A DNA stretch of 64,000 bases, from contig OY764162.1 of the NCBI GenBank assembly GCA_963668185.1, positions 1,612,001-1,676,000 of the forward strand. Direction: 5' to 3'. The stretch is from G963668185 sp963668185 (GTDB lineage Bacteria > Chloroflexota > Dehalococcoidia > Lucifugimonadales > G963668185). The position numbers and the translations under genes are program-made. A model generated the notes under the pieces. The model worked only from the letters and a program-made list of their open reading frames with translations, had not been told where the DNA came from and did not search any database. Below are positions 16,287-24,963 of the stretch, one piece after another (the stretch's first letter is position 1; every line of letters starts with the position of its first letter).

Positions 16287-16295
16287 TGGTACAAT
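16287..16295 (+). promoter_or_regulatory. Extended -10 promoter (TGGTACAAT)
   Basis: TGG immediately before TACAAT forms an extended -10 element 30 bases before the exonuclease start. The sequence GCTGGTACAAT is nearly identical to GCTGGTATAAT in front of the peroxiredoxin gene. No convincing -35 box is seen, as expected for extended -10 promoters. Confidence 0.5.
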
Positions 16296-16325
16296 CGGGG
16301 AACGGATTCTTCCTAGGACACCGCT

Positions 16326-17204
16326 GTGTACCTGCACCTAATCGACGGCACCTATGAACTGTTCAGGGCGCACTTCGGCGCGCCTCCCTCCACCACGCCC
16401 GACGGCCGCGCGGTGGGAGCGGTTCGCGGCCTGATCCAGACGCTGCTGATGCTGCTTCGCGGCGAGGACGTCACACACGCGGCCTGCGCTTTCGACCACG
16501 AGATACGGTCCTTCCGCAACGACATGTTCGATGGGTACAAGACCGGCGAGGACGCGCCCAAAGAGTTGCTGGCGCAGTTCGACCTTGCGGAACGCGCGGC
16601 CTCGGCGCTGGGGCTGGTCACGTGGCCGATGGTCGAGTTCGAGGCGGATGACGCCATCGCCACCGCCGTACGACGCTGGTCCGGGGACGCGGAGGTGGTC
16701 CAGACGGTCATCTGCTCGCCCGACAAGGACCTGATGCAGCTTGTGGACGGCGACGAGGTTGTGTGTCTCGACAGACGCCGGAACGCGGTAATCGACGCGG
16801 ACGGAGTGATCGAGAAGATGGGCGTGCCGCCGGAGTCTATCCCGGACTACCTGGCCCTGGTAGGAGACAGCGCGGACGGAATACCGGGAGTGCCGAGATG
16901 GGGCGCCAAGTCGACCGCGACGGTGCTGTCACGATACGGCACGATACAGGCGATCCCGGAATCCGAATCGCTGTGGGACGTAAAGGTCAGGGGCGCTAAG
17001 TCGCTCGCGGCGAGCCTCGCGTCGCACAGGCCTGAAGCGGCGCTGTACAAGCAGCTTGCGACACTGCGCGACGACGTTCCCATCGCTGAAGGACTCGGTG
17101 ACCTGGAGTGGAAGGGCGTCAAAAGGGACGAATACATCGAACTGTGCGACGAACTGGGGTTCCGGCAACTGAAGGAGACGCCGCACCGCTGGAGGGACTC
17201 GTGA
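16326..17204 (+). CDS. Stand-alone 5'-3' exonuclease / FEN domain protein
   Basis: A 292-residue protein equivalent to the N-terminal 5' nuclease domain of DNA polymerase I (T5/T7-type FEN). Acidic metal-site motifs are visible: LIDGTYELFRA, CAFDHEIRSFRNDMF, FEADDAIAT, CSPDKDLMQLV and the H3TH region LVGDSADGIPGVPRWGAKSTA. Such enzymes remove RNA primers and cut flap structures. The start is GTG at 16326. A tRNA-Arg gene lies on each side. There is no polymerase domain; whether the cell also has a full-length PolI cannot be told here. Confidence 0.9.
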   Translation: MYLHLIDGTYELFRAHFGAPPSTTPDGRAVGAVRGLIQTLLMLLRGEDVTHAACAFDHEIRSFRNDMFDGYKTGEDAPKELLAQFDLAERAASALGLVTWPMVEFEADDAIATAVRRWSGDAEVVQTVICSPDKDLMQLVDGDEVVCLDRRRNAVIDADGVIEKMGVPPESIPDYLALVGDSADGIPGVPRWGAKSTATVLSRYGTIQAIPESESLWDVKVRGAKSLAASLASHRPEAALYKQLATLRDDVPIAEGLGDLEWKGVKRDEYIELCDELGFRQLKETPHRWRDS

Positions 17205-17245
17205 ATCGTCCGGTCAACATGATCGGCAAGCGATCGTTGCGAAAG

Positions 17246-17320
17246 TGGCGCCCCCGGCGGGACTCGAACCCACGCGCCTGGCTCCGGAGGCCAGCGCTCT
17301 ATCCGCTGAGCTACGGGGGC
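17246..17320 (-). tRNA. tRNA-Arg (anticodon CCG)
   Basis: Minus-strand cloverleaf: acceptor GCCCCCG/CGGGGGC, D arm GCTCAGCGGATAGAGC, anticodon stem CTGGC/GCCAG with loop CTCCGGA, T arm GGGTTCGAGTCCC. The anticodon CCG reads CGG. CCA is encoded at 17246-17248. This and the tRNA-Arg(CCT) at 16.2 kb share the D and T arms. Confidence 0.95.
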
Positions 17321-17503
17321 GAAACGAGGCTGTTGAAGACGGCAGCGCGAGAAGACGGCTACGTTCTGCCGTACGGGCCTTCCGCGCATACCGGCAGATA
17401 CGAACTATAGCAGCAGAGGCGGCAACCGGACAACACGACCGACAAGCCGATTCGCATGAGCGGCGACTTCCATACATTCGCCCGCTTGGGTGGGCTGTAG
17501 GAC

Positions 17504-17533
17504 TTGACATACTCCAAGACAGGTGCATAAGAT
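17504..17533 (+). promoter_or_regulatory. Promoter, TTGACA-N18-TAAGAT, upstream of collagen-like lipoprotein
   Basis: TTGACA (17504-17509) is 18 bases from TAAGAT (17528-17533). The gene start is 123 bases after the -10 box, so the transcript would have a leader of about 115 bases. The 335-base gap 17321-17655 holds no gene that I can see. Confidence 0.55.
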
Positions 17534-17655
17534 TGCCACACCAATGGGGACTAGCTACGCCTGCTTGATATATGAGGGCCGAGACGGCCCGATATCCCAA
17601 GTGGCGGCGTCCATTGGCTATGTAACGAGAACCGCGTTTCCAGAAAGGGGGCCCG

Positions 17656-18735
17656 ATGTCCACGTACTTTAGCAAGAGAGGTCTAGGCGCACTTGCCATG
17701 CTTCTCTCTCTGTTTGCCGTCCTTGCATTGGTAGCGTGTCAGGGTGAGCAAGGCTTGCAGGGACCGCCAGGCCCGGCGGGACCCACAGGCGCAGACTCTA
17801 CGGTCGCTGGCCCGGCAGGCCCTCAGGGTCCGGCCGGCCCTCCAGGCCCCGCAGGCGCACCCGCCTCTGCCGCCCTGGCTGCCATCAGCCTCAACGACAA
17901 CGTGCTCACTATGACGGAGCGCGTGACCGTCCGGGGCGCCGGATTCCATGCAGGTGAGGAAATCAGCGCGCTTCTGGTTATCACCGCAGATCCCCCGCTG
18001 GCACGCCCCATCGGGGATGGCATGGCGGACGATCAGGGCGTGTTTGAGGTTTCTACCGACGCAATCGGCGGGAACTTGAACACCCAGCTTGCGGCCATCG
18101 GCCCACGGTTTGTGTATGTCGAGGGCAACCAGGGAAGCATAGCCGTTGCGCCTGTCAGCATCGTTTCCACGAAGCGTCCGACGCCCGATCAGGCGGCGTC
18201 GCTGACAATCGAAGGCGGCGCGCCGGGAGAGACCGTTACCGCCAGGGGCGCCGGCTGGCTCGAAGGCGAGGTTGTCGGCTTCTTCCTCCGAGGCACCAGC
18301 GTCGGCGGCGTGACGGTCGGCGGAGACCGCTCCTTCGAGGCCTCAATCGCCATTCCGGAAGACGCGGCCCACGCCACGTACACCTTCCGCGCTGCGGGTG
18401 GAACGAACGAAGTTACCGCGCCACTGGTAGTCGCCGAGCCTGAGATGGCTACGCCAGTGCCGACGCCTGAGCCTCCGCCGGCGGCCCTGTTCGTCGAGGG
18501 CGGCGCGCCGGGCGACGCGGTATCGGCATGGGGTTCCGGTTTCGGGGCCGGCGAGTCGGTCAGCCTGACCACCGCAAGCGGCATTCTGGCCAGCGGAGCC
18601 ACCAACGACGGCGGCGGCTTCATGACCGAGTTCACGATCAGCGAGGACATGGCCACGGGCGTGCACACCGTCGTAGCCACGGGCGCTGACAGCGGACACA
18701 AGGCCACGTTCCCGCTGCTAGTCGCAGACAAGTAA
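17656..18735 (+). CDS. Collagen-like repeat lipoprotein with Ig/IPT-like domains
   Basis: A 359-residue exported protein. The signal peptide ends at lipobox LALVAC (Cys28). Residues about 32-70 are collagen-like Gly-X-Y triplets (GLQGPPGPAGPTG, GPAGPQGPAGPPGPAG) interrupted by one short break. Three beta-rich domains follow; the second and third begin with near-identical LTIEGGAPGETVTARGAGW and LFVEGGAPGDAVSAWGSGF, and VTVRGAGFHAGEE opens the first, resembling IPT/TIG-like folds. A Pro-Thr linker (TPVPTPEPPP) separates the last two. AAAGGGGG precedes the ATG. It is probably a surface stalk protein; its ligand is unknown. A strong hairpin terminator follows. Confidence 0.82.
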   Translation: MSTYFSKRGLGALAMLLSLFAVLALVACQGEQGLQGPPGPAGPTGADSTVAGPAGPQGPAGPPGPAGAPASAALAAISLNDNVLTMTERVTVRGAGFHAGEEISALLVITADPPLARPIGDGMADDQGVFEVSTDAIGGNLNTQLAAIGPRFVYVEGNQGSIAVAPVSIVSTKRPTPDQAASLTIEGGAPGETVTARGAGWLEGEVVGFFLRGTSVGGVTVGGDRSFEASIAIPEDAAHATYTFRAAGGTNEVTAPLVVAEPEMATPVPTPEPPPAALFVEGGAPGDAVSAWGSGFGAGESVSLTTASGILASGATNDGGGFMTEFTISEDMATGVHTVVATGADSGHKATFPLLVADK

Positions 18736-18757
18736 GGGGTTTACTCCTCGGCAAGAT

Positions 18758-18794
18758 AAGAGGCCTCCGCCTTCGAACCGGGCGGGGGCCTCTT
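18758..18794 (+). terminator. Hairpin terminator after collagen-like lipoprotein
   Basis: Arms AAGAGGCCTCCGCC and GGCGGGGGCCTCTT form a 14-base-pair stem with one G-T wobble and a 9-base loop. The bases that follow are only moderately T-rich (GCTGTCCTTTGC), so the terminator may be imperfect. Confidence 0.7.
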
Positions 18795-18828
18795 GCTGTC
18801 CTTTGCTACGAGGCGGCCTCCGGCTCTG

Positions 18829-18834
18829 TATAAT
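18829..18834 (+). promoter_or_regulatory. -10 box TATAAT upstream of prfB
   Basis: A consensus TATAAT lies 35 bases before the prfB ATG, right after the terminator of the previous gene. No good -35 box at normal spacing is seen. Confidence 0.45.
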
Positions 18835-18869
18835 CGGCGCGAACCACACATCTTCAAGGACTCCCAGCA

Positions 18870-19965
18870 ATGCAGGACATTAGGGCCGAAGTTACGCAAC
18901 TCCAGGACAAGCTGACGACGCTCCTGGTGCGTCTTTGACCTCCCTGCCAAAGACAACGAAGTTGCCAGGCTGGAGAAGCTGTCCCAGGAGCCGGGCTTCT
19001 GGGACAACCCCAAGTCCGCAAGCAACGGCATGAGGACGCTCACCAGGCTCAAGGACGAAATCGCGGACTGGCGCGAGGTCGAAGACCAGGCCAACACGTT
19101 GGGCGAACTGCTCGACCTGGCCATAGAAGAGGGCGAAGACGAGCTTCAGACGACACTCGCGGACGATGCGTCCGCCCTTACGGCGAAACTCGAAGACATG
19201 GAGTTTCGCCTCGTGCTCTCAGGCCAGTACGACGAGCGCAACGCCATCATCGCCATCCACGCGGGCGCGGGCGGCATAGAGTCGCAGGACTGGGCCAGGA
19301 TGTTGATGCGCATGTACATCCGTTGGGCCGAGAGCCGGAGGCACGACGTCGACGTCCTGGACGTGTCCTCCGGCGATGAAGGCGGCGTCAAGAGCGCCAT
19401 CATCCAGGTCGGCGGCTCGTACGCATACGGACACCTGAAGGCGGAGCGGGGGGTACACAGGCTGGTGCGGCTGTCGCCATTCGACGCGGACCACGCGCGG
19501 CATACGTCGTTCGCGCTGGTGGAGGCGCTGCCGGAAGTCGAAGAGGGCGCGGACATACAGGTGAAGCCTGATGACGTGAAGATCGAGGTGTTCCGGGCGG
19601 GCGGGGCCGGCGGCCAGAGCGTGCAGAAGAACTCCACGGCGGTGCGCATCACTCACCTGCCCACGGGCATCAAGGTGAGTTGCCAGAACGAGCGGTCCCA
19701 GCACCAGAACAAGGAGATCGCCATGCGCATTCTGACGGCGCGCCTCGTGGAGAGGGAGAACGCCCGGCTGGCGGACGAACGGTCGAAACTGAAGGGCGAG
19801 CACGTGTCCGCCGAGTGGGGACGGCAGATCAGGAGCTACGTGCTGCACCCCTACCAGATGGTCAAGGACCACCGGACACTCCACCAGGTTTCGGACGCGC
19901 AGGACGTCCTGGATGGAAATCTGGATCAGTTTATGAGAGCGTACTTAACAGAGACAGTCGCATAA
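18870..19965 (+). CDS. prfB: Peptide chain release factor 2, with programmed +1 frameshift
   Basis: RF2 recognises UGA/UAA and releases the finished peptide. The gene is split between two frames: ATG 18870 reads 22 codons to CTT-TGA-C at 18933-18939, and a +1 shift there continues to 19965, giving about 364 residues, the normal RF2 length. This is the classical autoregulatory site: low RF2 lets ribosomes pause at UGA and shift. A Shine-Dalgarno-like enhancer before the site is weak (CTGGTG). The main frame contains the SPF codon-recognition motif (LSPFDADHARHTSF) and the catalytic GGQ in GGAGGQSVQKNSTAVR. Annotation from the main frame alone would miss about 53 N-terminal residues. Confidence 0.95.
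18933..18939 (+). other. RF2 programmed frameshift site CTTTGAC
   Basis: CTT TGA C is the conserved slippery codon, in-frame stop and following C of bacterial prfB genes. The +1 frame from GAC at 18937 is open to 19965 and encodes DLPAKDNEVARLEKL, which aligns with RF2. Confidence 0.9.
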
Positions 19966-20068
19966 TCCGGGCGTCTCGGACTGCAGCCGTGTATGGATCC
20001 AGCGGCGACGTAGTTCCCGACCCGGCGGCGAGTCGCCAATCTACAAATTCAGGAGTAGTTTCACGATC

Positions 20069-21772
20069 ATGACCAAGAAGCTGTTGCCATTACTCTTCCT
20101 GGCGATAGCCGCGATCGCTATCGCGTGCGGAGGCGAAGACGAGGTCTCGATCTCGGAAGTCACGCCGGCCGACACGGAGCCCCAGGTTGAAGAAACAACC
20201 GCCGCGGCAGAAACGGACGCTGAGCCTCAGGACATCGCGGGCGAGCCGGCCTTCGGCGGAGAGTTCCGCAGGATGTGGGACGACCCGCCAACGCTCGACC
20301 CGCATCTTTCCAGCGACACAACGTCTTCGGCCATTGTGGTCGAGCTGTACAGCGGCCTGCTGACCCTGAACACCGATCTGCAGCTGGAACTGGAGATAGC
20401 GGAGAGCATGGAGGTCGATGACACCTCGACGGTCTATACCTTCTACCTCAGGCCGGACGCCAAGTTCCACGACGGCAAGTCCATAACGGCCAATGACTTC
20501 AAGTGGTCGATCGAGCGGGCGGCCCACCCCGACACTGGCTCAACCGTGGCCGAGACCTACCTGAACGACATCGTCGGCGCGAAGGACGTGTTCGAGGGCA
20601 ATACTACCGACATGGCCGGGGTGAAGGTCATCGACGACCGCACGCTCCAGATCACAATCGACGAGCCAAAGGCGTACTTCCTGGCCAAGCTCACCTACCC
20701 GACCGCGTTCGTCCTGGACAGGGAGAACGTGGAGGGCGGGGGCCGCCAGTGGACGGACACTCCCAACGGCACAGGCCCGTTCAGGCTGGCCGAGTACCGG
20801 ATCGGCGAGCGCCTGATCCTGGAGCGCAACGACAACTACTACAAGGAAAAGGCCAAGGTCGATCGGGTAGTGTTCAATCTGGCCGGCGGCCAGACGATGG
20901 CCATGTACGAGAACGACGAGATCGACTTCACGGGCGTGGGACTGTTCGACATCGACCGCATCCTGGACCCGCAGGAGCCGCTGCACGACGAGTTGATAAT
21001 CGCGGCGCCTGAGTTCACGGTGAGCTACATCGGGTTCAACACGACCATGCCGCCGTTCGACGACAGGAATTTCCGGCAGGCGCTCAATCACGCTATCGAC
21101 AAGAGGCTGATCGCCAGCGAGATCTTCAGCGACCTGGCCGTCCCGGCGTACGGCATCCTTCCCCCCGGCTTCCCGGGATACAACCCTGACCTGGTAGGCC
21201 TGGAGCATGACCCCGAACTCGCCAAGCAGTTGCTGGCCGAGTCCAAGTACGCCGACCCTGAGACCAGGCCGCGCATCGTGATGACGATCCCGGGCACGGG
21301 CGGAAGCCCGTCCGTCTCGCTTGAGGCGGTGCTGGGCATGTGGGAAGACACGCTCGGCGTGCAGGTGGAGATACAGCAGATCGAGTGGGCAACCTACCTG
21401 AAGGACCTTGACGCCCGGCGCTTCCAGTCCTACTCAGGCCTGGGCTGGGCGGCTGACTACCCGGACCCGCAGGACTTCATCGACATCCTGTTCTACTCGG
21501 ACAGCGAGACGAATCACGGGGCTTACAGCAACCCGGACGTGGACCGCCTCGTGGAAGAAGCCCGGTCCGAGCCGGACCCGTTGAAGCGTGTCGAGTTGTA
21601 CCAGGAAGCTGAGAGGCTCATCGTGGAAGACGCGGCCTGGGTCCCGATGTGGTTCTCAGGAGAGCGGTACGTCCTGGTCAAGCCGCACATCAAGGACTAC
21701 CGGATGACTCCGATGATAGTGCCCAAGCTGTCGCACATCTACGTGGACTACGACGACTTGTCAGGCTCGTAG
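20069..21772 (+). CDS. Peptide/oligopeptide ABC transporter substrate-binding lipoprotein (family 5)
   Basis: A 567-residue extracytoplasmic binding protein of the DppA/OppA class. The signal peptide ends in a lipobox at Cys20 (AIAIAC), followed by an acidic low-complexity linker. The body starts with GGEFRRMWDDPPTLDPHLS and contains the family segment YTFYLRPDAKFHDGKSITANDFKWSIERA, here only cited in part, plus NDNYYKEKAKVDRVVF and FNTTMPPFDD. AGGAG lies before the ATG. It would capture peptides or related solutes for the two permeases downstream. A hairpin between it and the permeases probably raises its expression over theirs. Confidence 0.9.
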   Translation: MTKKLLPLLFLAIAAIAIACGGEDEVSISEVTPADTEPQVEETTAAAETDAEPQDIAGEPAFGGEFRRMWDDPPTLDPHLSSDTTSSAIVVELYSGLLTLNTDLQLELEIAESMEVDDTSTVYTFYLRPDAKFHDGKSITANDFKWSIERAAHPDTGSTVAETYLNDIVGAKDVFEGNTTDMAGVKVIDDRTLQITIDEPKAYFLAKLTYPTAFVLDRENVEGGGRQWTDTPNGTGPFRLAEYRIGERLILERNDNYYKEKAKVDRVVFNLAGGQTMAMYENDEIDFTGVGLFDIDRILDPQEPLHDELIIAAPEFTVSYIGFNTTMPPFDDRNFRQALNHAIDKRLIASEIFSDLAVPAYGILPPGFPGYNPDLVGLEHDPELAKQLLAESKYADPETRPRIVMTIPGTGGSPSVSLEAVLGMWEDTLGVQVEIQQIEWATYLKDLDARRFQSYSGLGWAADYPDPQDFIDILFYSDSETNHGAYSNPDVDRLVEEARSEPDPLKRVELYQEAERLIVEDAAWVPMWFSGERYVLVKPHIKDYRMTPMIVPKLSHIYVDYDDLSGS

Positions 21773-21807
21773 TCGAGACCACGAACATACACGACGCTAT
21801 GGATATG

Positions 21808-21833
21808 CTGCCCCGTGTGAGAGCACGGGGCAG
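21808..21833 (+). terminator. Hairpin between binding protein and permease genes
   Basis: CTGCCCCGTG and CACGGGGCAG form a perfect 10-base-pair stem with a 6-base loop TGAGAG. The T-run after it is poor, so it may be a partial terminator or an mRNA stabiliser, as is common after binding-protein genes in ABC operons. Confidence 0.65.
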
Positions 21834-21892
21834 TATGTTACTGTGACTCAGTAGCCGCACCCGGACAGGGCGACGAAGAAGGGACATCCCAC

Positions 21893-22822
21893 GTGGGCAA
21901 ATACATAGTCAGGCGACTCATGTGGCTCCCCGTCATCATGTTCGCTACGTCTTTGATGGTCTTCTCTCTGTTCAGGCTGGTCCCCGGCGACCCTGTAACG
22001 GTGATGCTTGGCGCTCGTTACACGGAGGAGCGGGCCGAGCGGCTCCGCGAGACGTTCGGCTTGGACCGGCACATCGCGGTGCAGTACGTGGACTACATGG
22101 CCGGCGTGTTTCGCGGGGACTTCGGCGAAAGCTTCAGGTTCCGCGGCCGCGCAGTGAACGAACTGCTCTGGGCGAAGATCAAGGTCTCCGCGCAGCTCAA
22201 CATCGCCGCCCTCACGATCGTCATCGGCCTTGGCCTTCCCCTGGGATTCTACATCGCGCACAAGCAGGGGAGTTGGCAGGACCCGTTAGCGGTGGCGAGC
22301 GCGGTCATGATCATGTCCATCCCAATCATGGTCACCGCGCCGTTCATGCTATGGGCGTTCTGTCTCAAGCTGCACTGGGTGCCGTGCTCCGGATGGGGAG
22401 GGTTCTTTGACGCCCGCATTGTGATTCCCGCCATTGTCATGGGCGTGCCGGGGATTGCCGGCATGGCCAGGCTCATGCGGGCCAGCACGCTGGACGTGAT
22501 GCACCAGGACTTCATCAGGACAGCCCGCGCCAAGGGCCTGGACGAAACTACAATCGACCGCCGGCACGTGTTCAAGAACGCGATGATCCCGATCGTGACG
22601 GTGCTGTCGTTCACGCTGGCCGGGTTGCTCGGCGGGTCCGTCATCGCGGAGAGGATCATGGGAATCCCCGGCGTTGGCCGGCTCGTGGTCGAGTCCCTCT
22701 TCGAGCGAGACTACCCGGTGGTTATGGCCGTCTCCATGGTCGGGACGTTCGTGTTCGTCCTCGCGATTCTCGCAGCCGATATCGCGTACGCGTACGTGGA
22801 CCCAAGGATACGGTACCGCTAG
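21893..22822 (+). CDS. Peptide ABC transporter permease (DppB/OppB-like)
   Basis: A 309-residue inner-membrane permease with six predicted helices. It starts with MGKYIVRRLMWLPVIMFATS, the DppB N-terminus, and includes VPGDPVTVMLG and the cytoplasmic EAA-type loop around FIRTARAKGLDETT, which docks the ATPase. The start is GTG at 21893. It ends directly against the second permease (no gap). With the binding protein upstream it forms an importer whose ATPases are not adjacent. Confidence 0.92.
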   Translation: MGKYIVRRLMWLPVIMFATSLMVFSLFRLVPGDPVTVMLGARYTEERAERLRETFGLDRHIAVQYVDYMAGVFRGDFGESFRFRGRAVNELLWAKIKVSAQLNIAALTIVIGLGLPLGFYIAHKQGSWQDPLAVASAVMIMSIPIMVTAPFMLWAFCLKLHWVPCSGWGGFFDARIVIPAIVMGVPGIAGMARLMRASTLDVMHQDFIRTARAKGLDETTIDRRHVFKNAMIPIVTVLSFTLAGLLGGSVIAERIMGIPGVGRLVVESLFERDYPVVMAVSMVGTFVFVLAILAADIAYAYVDPRIRYR

Positions 22823-23800
22823 ATGGCCACCGTAGGAGCAGACTCGCTAGCCTCCGACCGGCTCTCGAGGTCAAGGTCCAAAGGCCACCTCGCGCGCGCG
22901 ACGGAACGCCTGATGGGCAAGAAGATAGCGGTCGCTTGCATCGTCATCCTGGCCCTGCTGTACCTGGCCGGCATCTTCGCCGCCTGGATCTCGCCCTACG
23001 GCTACGAAGACCTCGACTACACGGCCTTTCAGGGAGACCCGCCCAGCCTGTCCCACTGGGCCGGGACCGATCTTCTGGGAAGGGACGTCCTCACAAGGGT
23101 GCTCTGGGGCATCCAGAACACCGTAATCCTTACCGTGGTGTCCATCGTCATCGCCGGGCCGGTGATCGGCGTGAGCCTGGGCCTCGTGTCGGGCTACTTC
23201 GGAGGCAAGATCGATTCCCTGGTAATGCGCGTAGGCGAACTGTTCGCCGCGTTCCCTGAGGTGCTGCTCGTAATCATCATCGCCGCAACGCTGCGCCCGC
23301 GCTTCGTTACGTGGGCGAGATGGGTGGAGGACAACTGGGGGCTAGACGGCATCGTGCGGTCCGGCGTCGTGGACTACTTCGTCGTCTCCGTCGCGCTTGT
23401 ATCGTTCGGATGGATCGGAATGGCCCGGCTCGTCAGAGGCCAGGTGCTGTCGCTCAAAGAGATGCAGTACGCGGAAGCGGCGAGAGCGCTGGGAGCCTCG
23501 ACAAAACGGATACTCTTCGTGCACATGCTGCCCAACGCCATCAGCCCCATAGTGGTCACGATGACGATGGGCATGGGCACGATGGTGGGCACGGAGATAT
23601 TCCTGAGCTGGCTTGGCCTCGGAATACAGCCGCCCAGGCCCAGCCTGGGAATACTCCTGTTGGAGGGCGGCTCTCTCACCGTGCTCAAGGTAAAACCGTG
23701 GCTTCTGCTGGCGCCAGGCATCGCGGCGTGGGCGCTCGTGCTGGCGTGGAACCTGCTCGGCGACGCGCTGAACGACGTCCTGAACCCGCGTACGCGATAG
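22823..23800 (+). CDS. Peptide ABC transporter permease (DppC/OppC-like)
   Basis: A 325-residue partner permease. An N-terminal cytoplasmic segment precedes a first helix (IAVACIVILALLYLAGIFA), then AGTDLLGRDVLTRVLWG, the DppC signature region, and the EAA loop MQYAEAARALGASTKRILF. Five or six helices are predicted. Its ATG immediately follows the TAG of the first permease. No dppD/dppF follow; the orphan ATPase at 12024-13049 is a candidate supplier. Confidence 0.92.
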   Translation: MATVGADSLASDRLSRSRSKGHLARATERLMGKKIAVACIVILALLYLAGIFAAWISPYGYEDLDYTAFQGDPPSLSHWAGTDLLGRDVLTRVLWGIQNTVILTVVSIVIAGPVIGVSLGLVSGYFGGKIDSLVMRVGELFAAFPEVLLVIIIAATLRPRFVTWARWVEDNWGLDGIVRSGVVDYFVVSVALVSFGWIGMARLVRGQVLSLKEMQYAEAARALGASTKRILFVHMLPNAISPIVVTMTMGMGTMVGTEIFLSWLGLGIQPPRPSLGILLLEGGSLTVLKVKPWLLLAPGIAAWALVLAWNLLGDALNDVLNPRTR

Positions 23801-23904
23801 CCCGCGAAGGCATCATGCGCCCAATCGCCAATCACACAGACATCGCTGCCGAACCCGTCCGCACCCGCGGCGCGCGCGGCTCGAACTACGGGAAGTAAAC
23901 TCAA

Positions 23905-24963
23905 GTGAACGTGCCGGGCAAGCTGGGGTCTCTCTACCGGGCGCTGTTGCGGACTCTGACCGCCTGGTACGTGCTTGCGGTCATGGCCGTAGCGGTAGGC
24001 GTGGCCGGCGGTCTGCTCGCATTCATGTTCATCTTCCCGGGCAAGCCGAAGATCGGCGTGATCGAAATCCCGTACACCGTGATCTCGGAAGATTCCGCCT
24101 ACTCGATCAACCAGTTCATCGACTACGCACGCCGTGATGACTCGATCAAGGCCGTTGTCATCAAGTTGACTTCTCCCGGCGGAGGAGCGGCATCCAGCGA
24201 ACGGCTGTACATCGAGACCAGGAGACTGCGTGAAGAGAAGCCTGTGGTGATATCGATGGACGGTCTTGTTGCCAGCGGCGGATACATGATGGCAATGGGC
24301 GCGAGCTACTCGTACACCCAGACCTCTTCATTGGTGGGAAACGTGGGAGTAGTGGCGTTCTCAGACCCTCTTATCCCATCGTTGCCGGCAGAGAATCGGA
24401 TATTCACGGGGCCATACAAAATGAGCGGGTTCAACAGAAGAGAATGGATCGGGTCCGTAGATCAGCTCAAGTCGGCCTTCGCCAAGATCGTAGTTACCGA
24501 ACGGGCGGGAAGGCTCCGCATCTCAGAGGACGAGCTGGTGCAGGGCCGCATTTACAGCGGCCTCGACGCGGTAAGGCTCGGGTTGGCCGACGACCTCGGA
24601 GGGGAAAGCGACGCGCTTCGAAAAGCCGCGGAGCTTGCCGGGATCTCACGTTACGGCACGGTTGACGTGAACCTGGAGGTCATGCGCGAGACCGTTCAAG
24701 AACTCGATCAAATCCTGGCGTCATACGGGACCAGGGTTGACGCTTTTGACCTGCCCGCGCAGACGGGCGCCCGCGCCCCTGGCTCCGTCGCATCAAACGA
24801 AACGGGCGCATCCGACGCCGGCGGCATCGCAACGCTCCATGAGTTGCGGGACCTCATTCGCTTTGGCAGCCTGGAAGAAGACCGGGAAGACCCTCTTCCC
24901 GAGTTTCCACTGAACATATACCGCCCAAACATCTACTTCCTGTACGTGGGCAATGCTCCTTAA
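23905..24963 (+). CDS. sppA: Signal peptide peptidase A-like serine protease (S49 family)
   Basis: A 352-residue membrane-anchored protease. One N-terminal helix (about 21-44) is followed by the S49/crotonase-like fold: VVIKLTSPGGGA, the catalytic Ser124 in LVASGGYMMAMG, and a likely general base Lys172 in FTGPYKMSG, the spacing seen in single-domain (Bacillus-type) SppA. Such enzymes clear cleaved signal peptides in the membrane. The last 80 residues are low-complexity and extra to the family. The start is GTG 23905. Its end overlaps the next gene by 11 bases, so the three-gene set sppA, DUF4350-like and lipoprotein is probably one operon with the permeases. Confidence 0.88.
   Translation: MNVPGKLGSLYRALLRTLTAWYVLAVMAVAVGVAGGLLAFMFIFPGKPKIGVIEIPYTVISEDSAYSINQFIDYARRDDSIKAVVIKLTSPGGGAASSERLYIETRRLREEKPVVISMDGLVASGGYMMAMGASYSYTQTSSLVGNVGVVAFSDPLIPSLPAENRIFTGPYKMSGFNRREWIGSVDQLKSAFAKIVVTERAGRLRISEDELVQGRIYSGLDAVRLGLADDLGGESDALRKAAELAGISRYGTVDVNLEVMRETVQELDQILASYGTRVDAFDLPAQTGARAPGSVASNETGASDAGGIATLHELRDLIRFGSLEEDREDPLPEFPLNIYRPNIYFLYVGNAP

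Noticed and set aside
18936..18938. TGA in prfB as a nonsense mutation or selenocysteine codon
   Set aside because: CTTTGAC is the classic RF2 frameshift site and the +1 frame, not the 0 frame, continues the protein.
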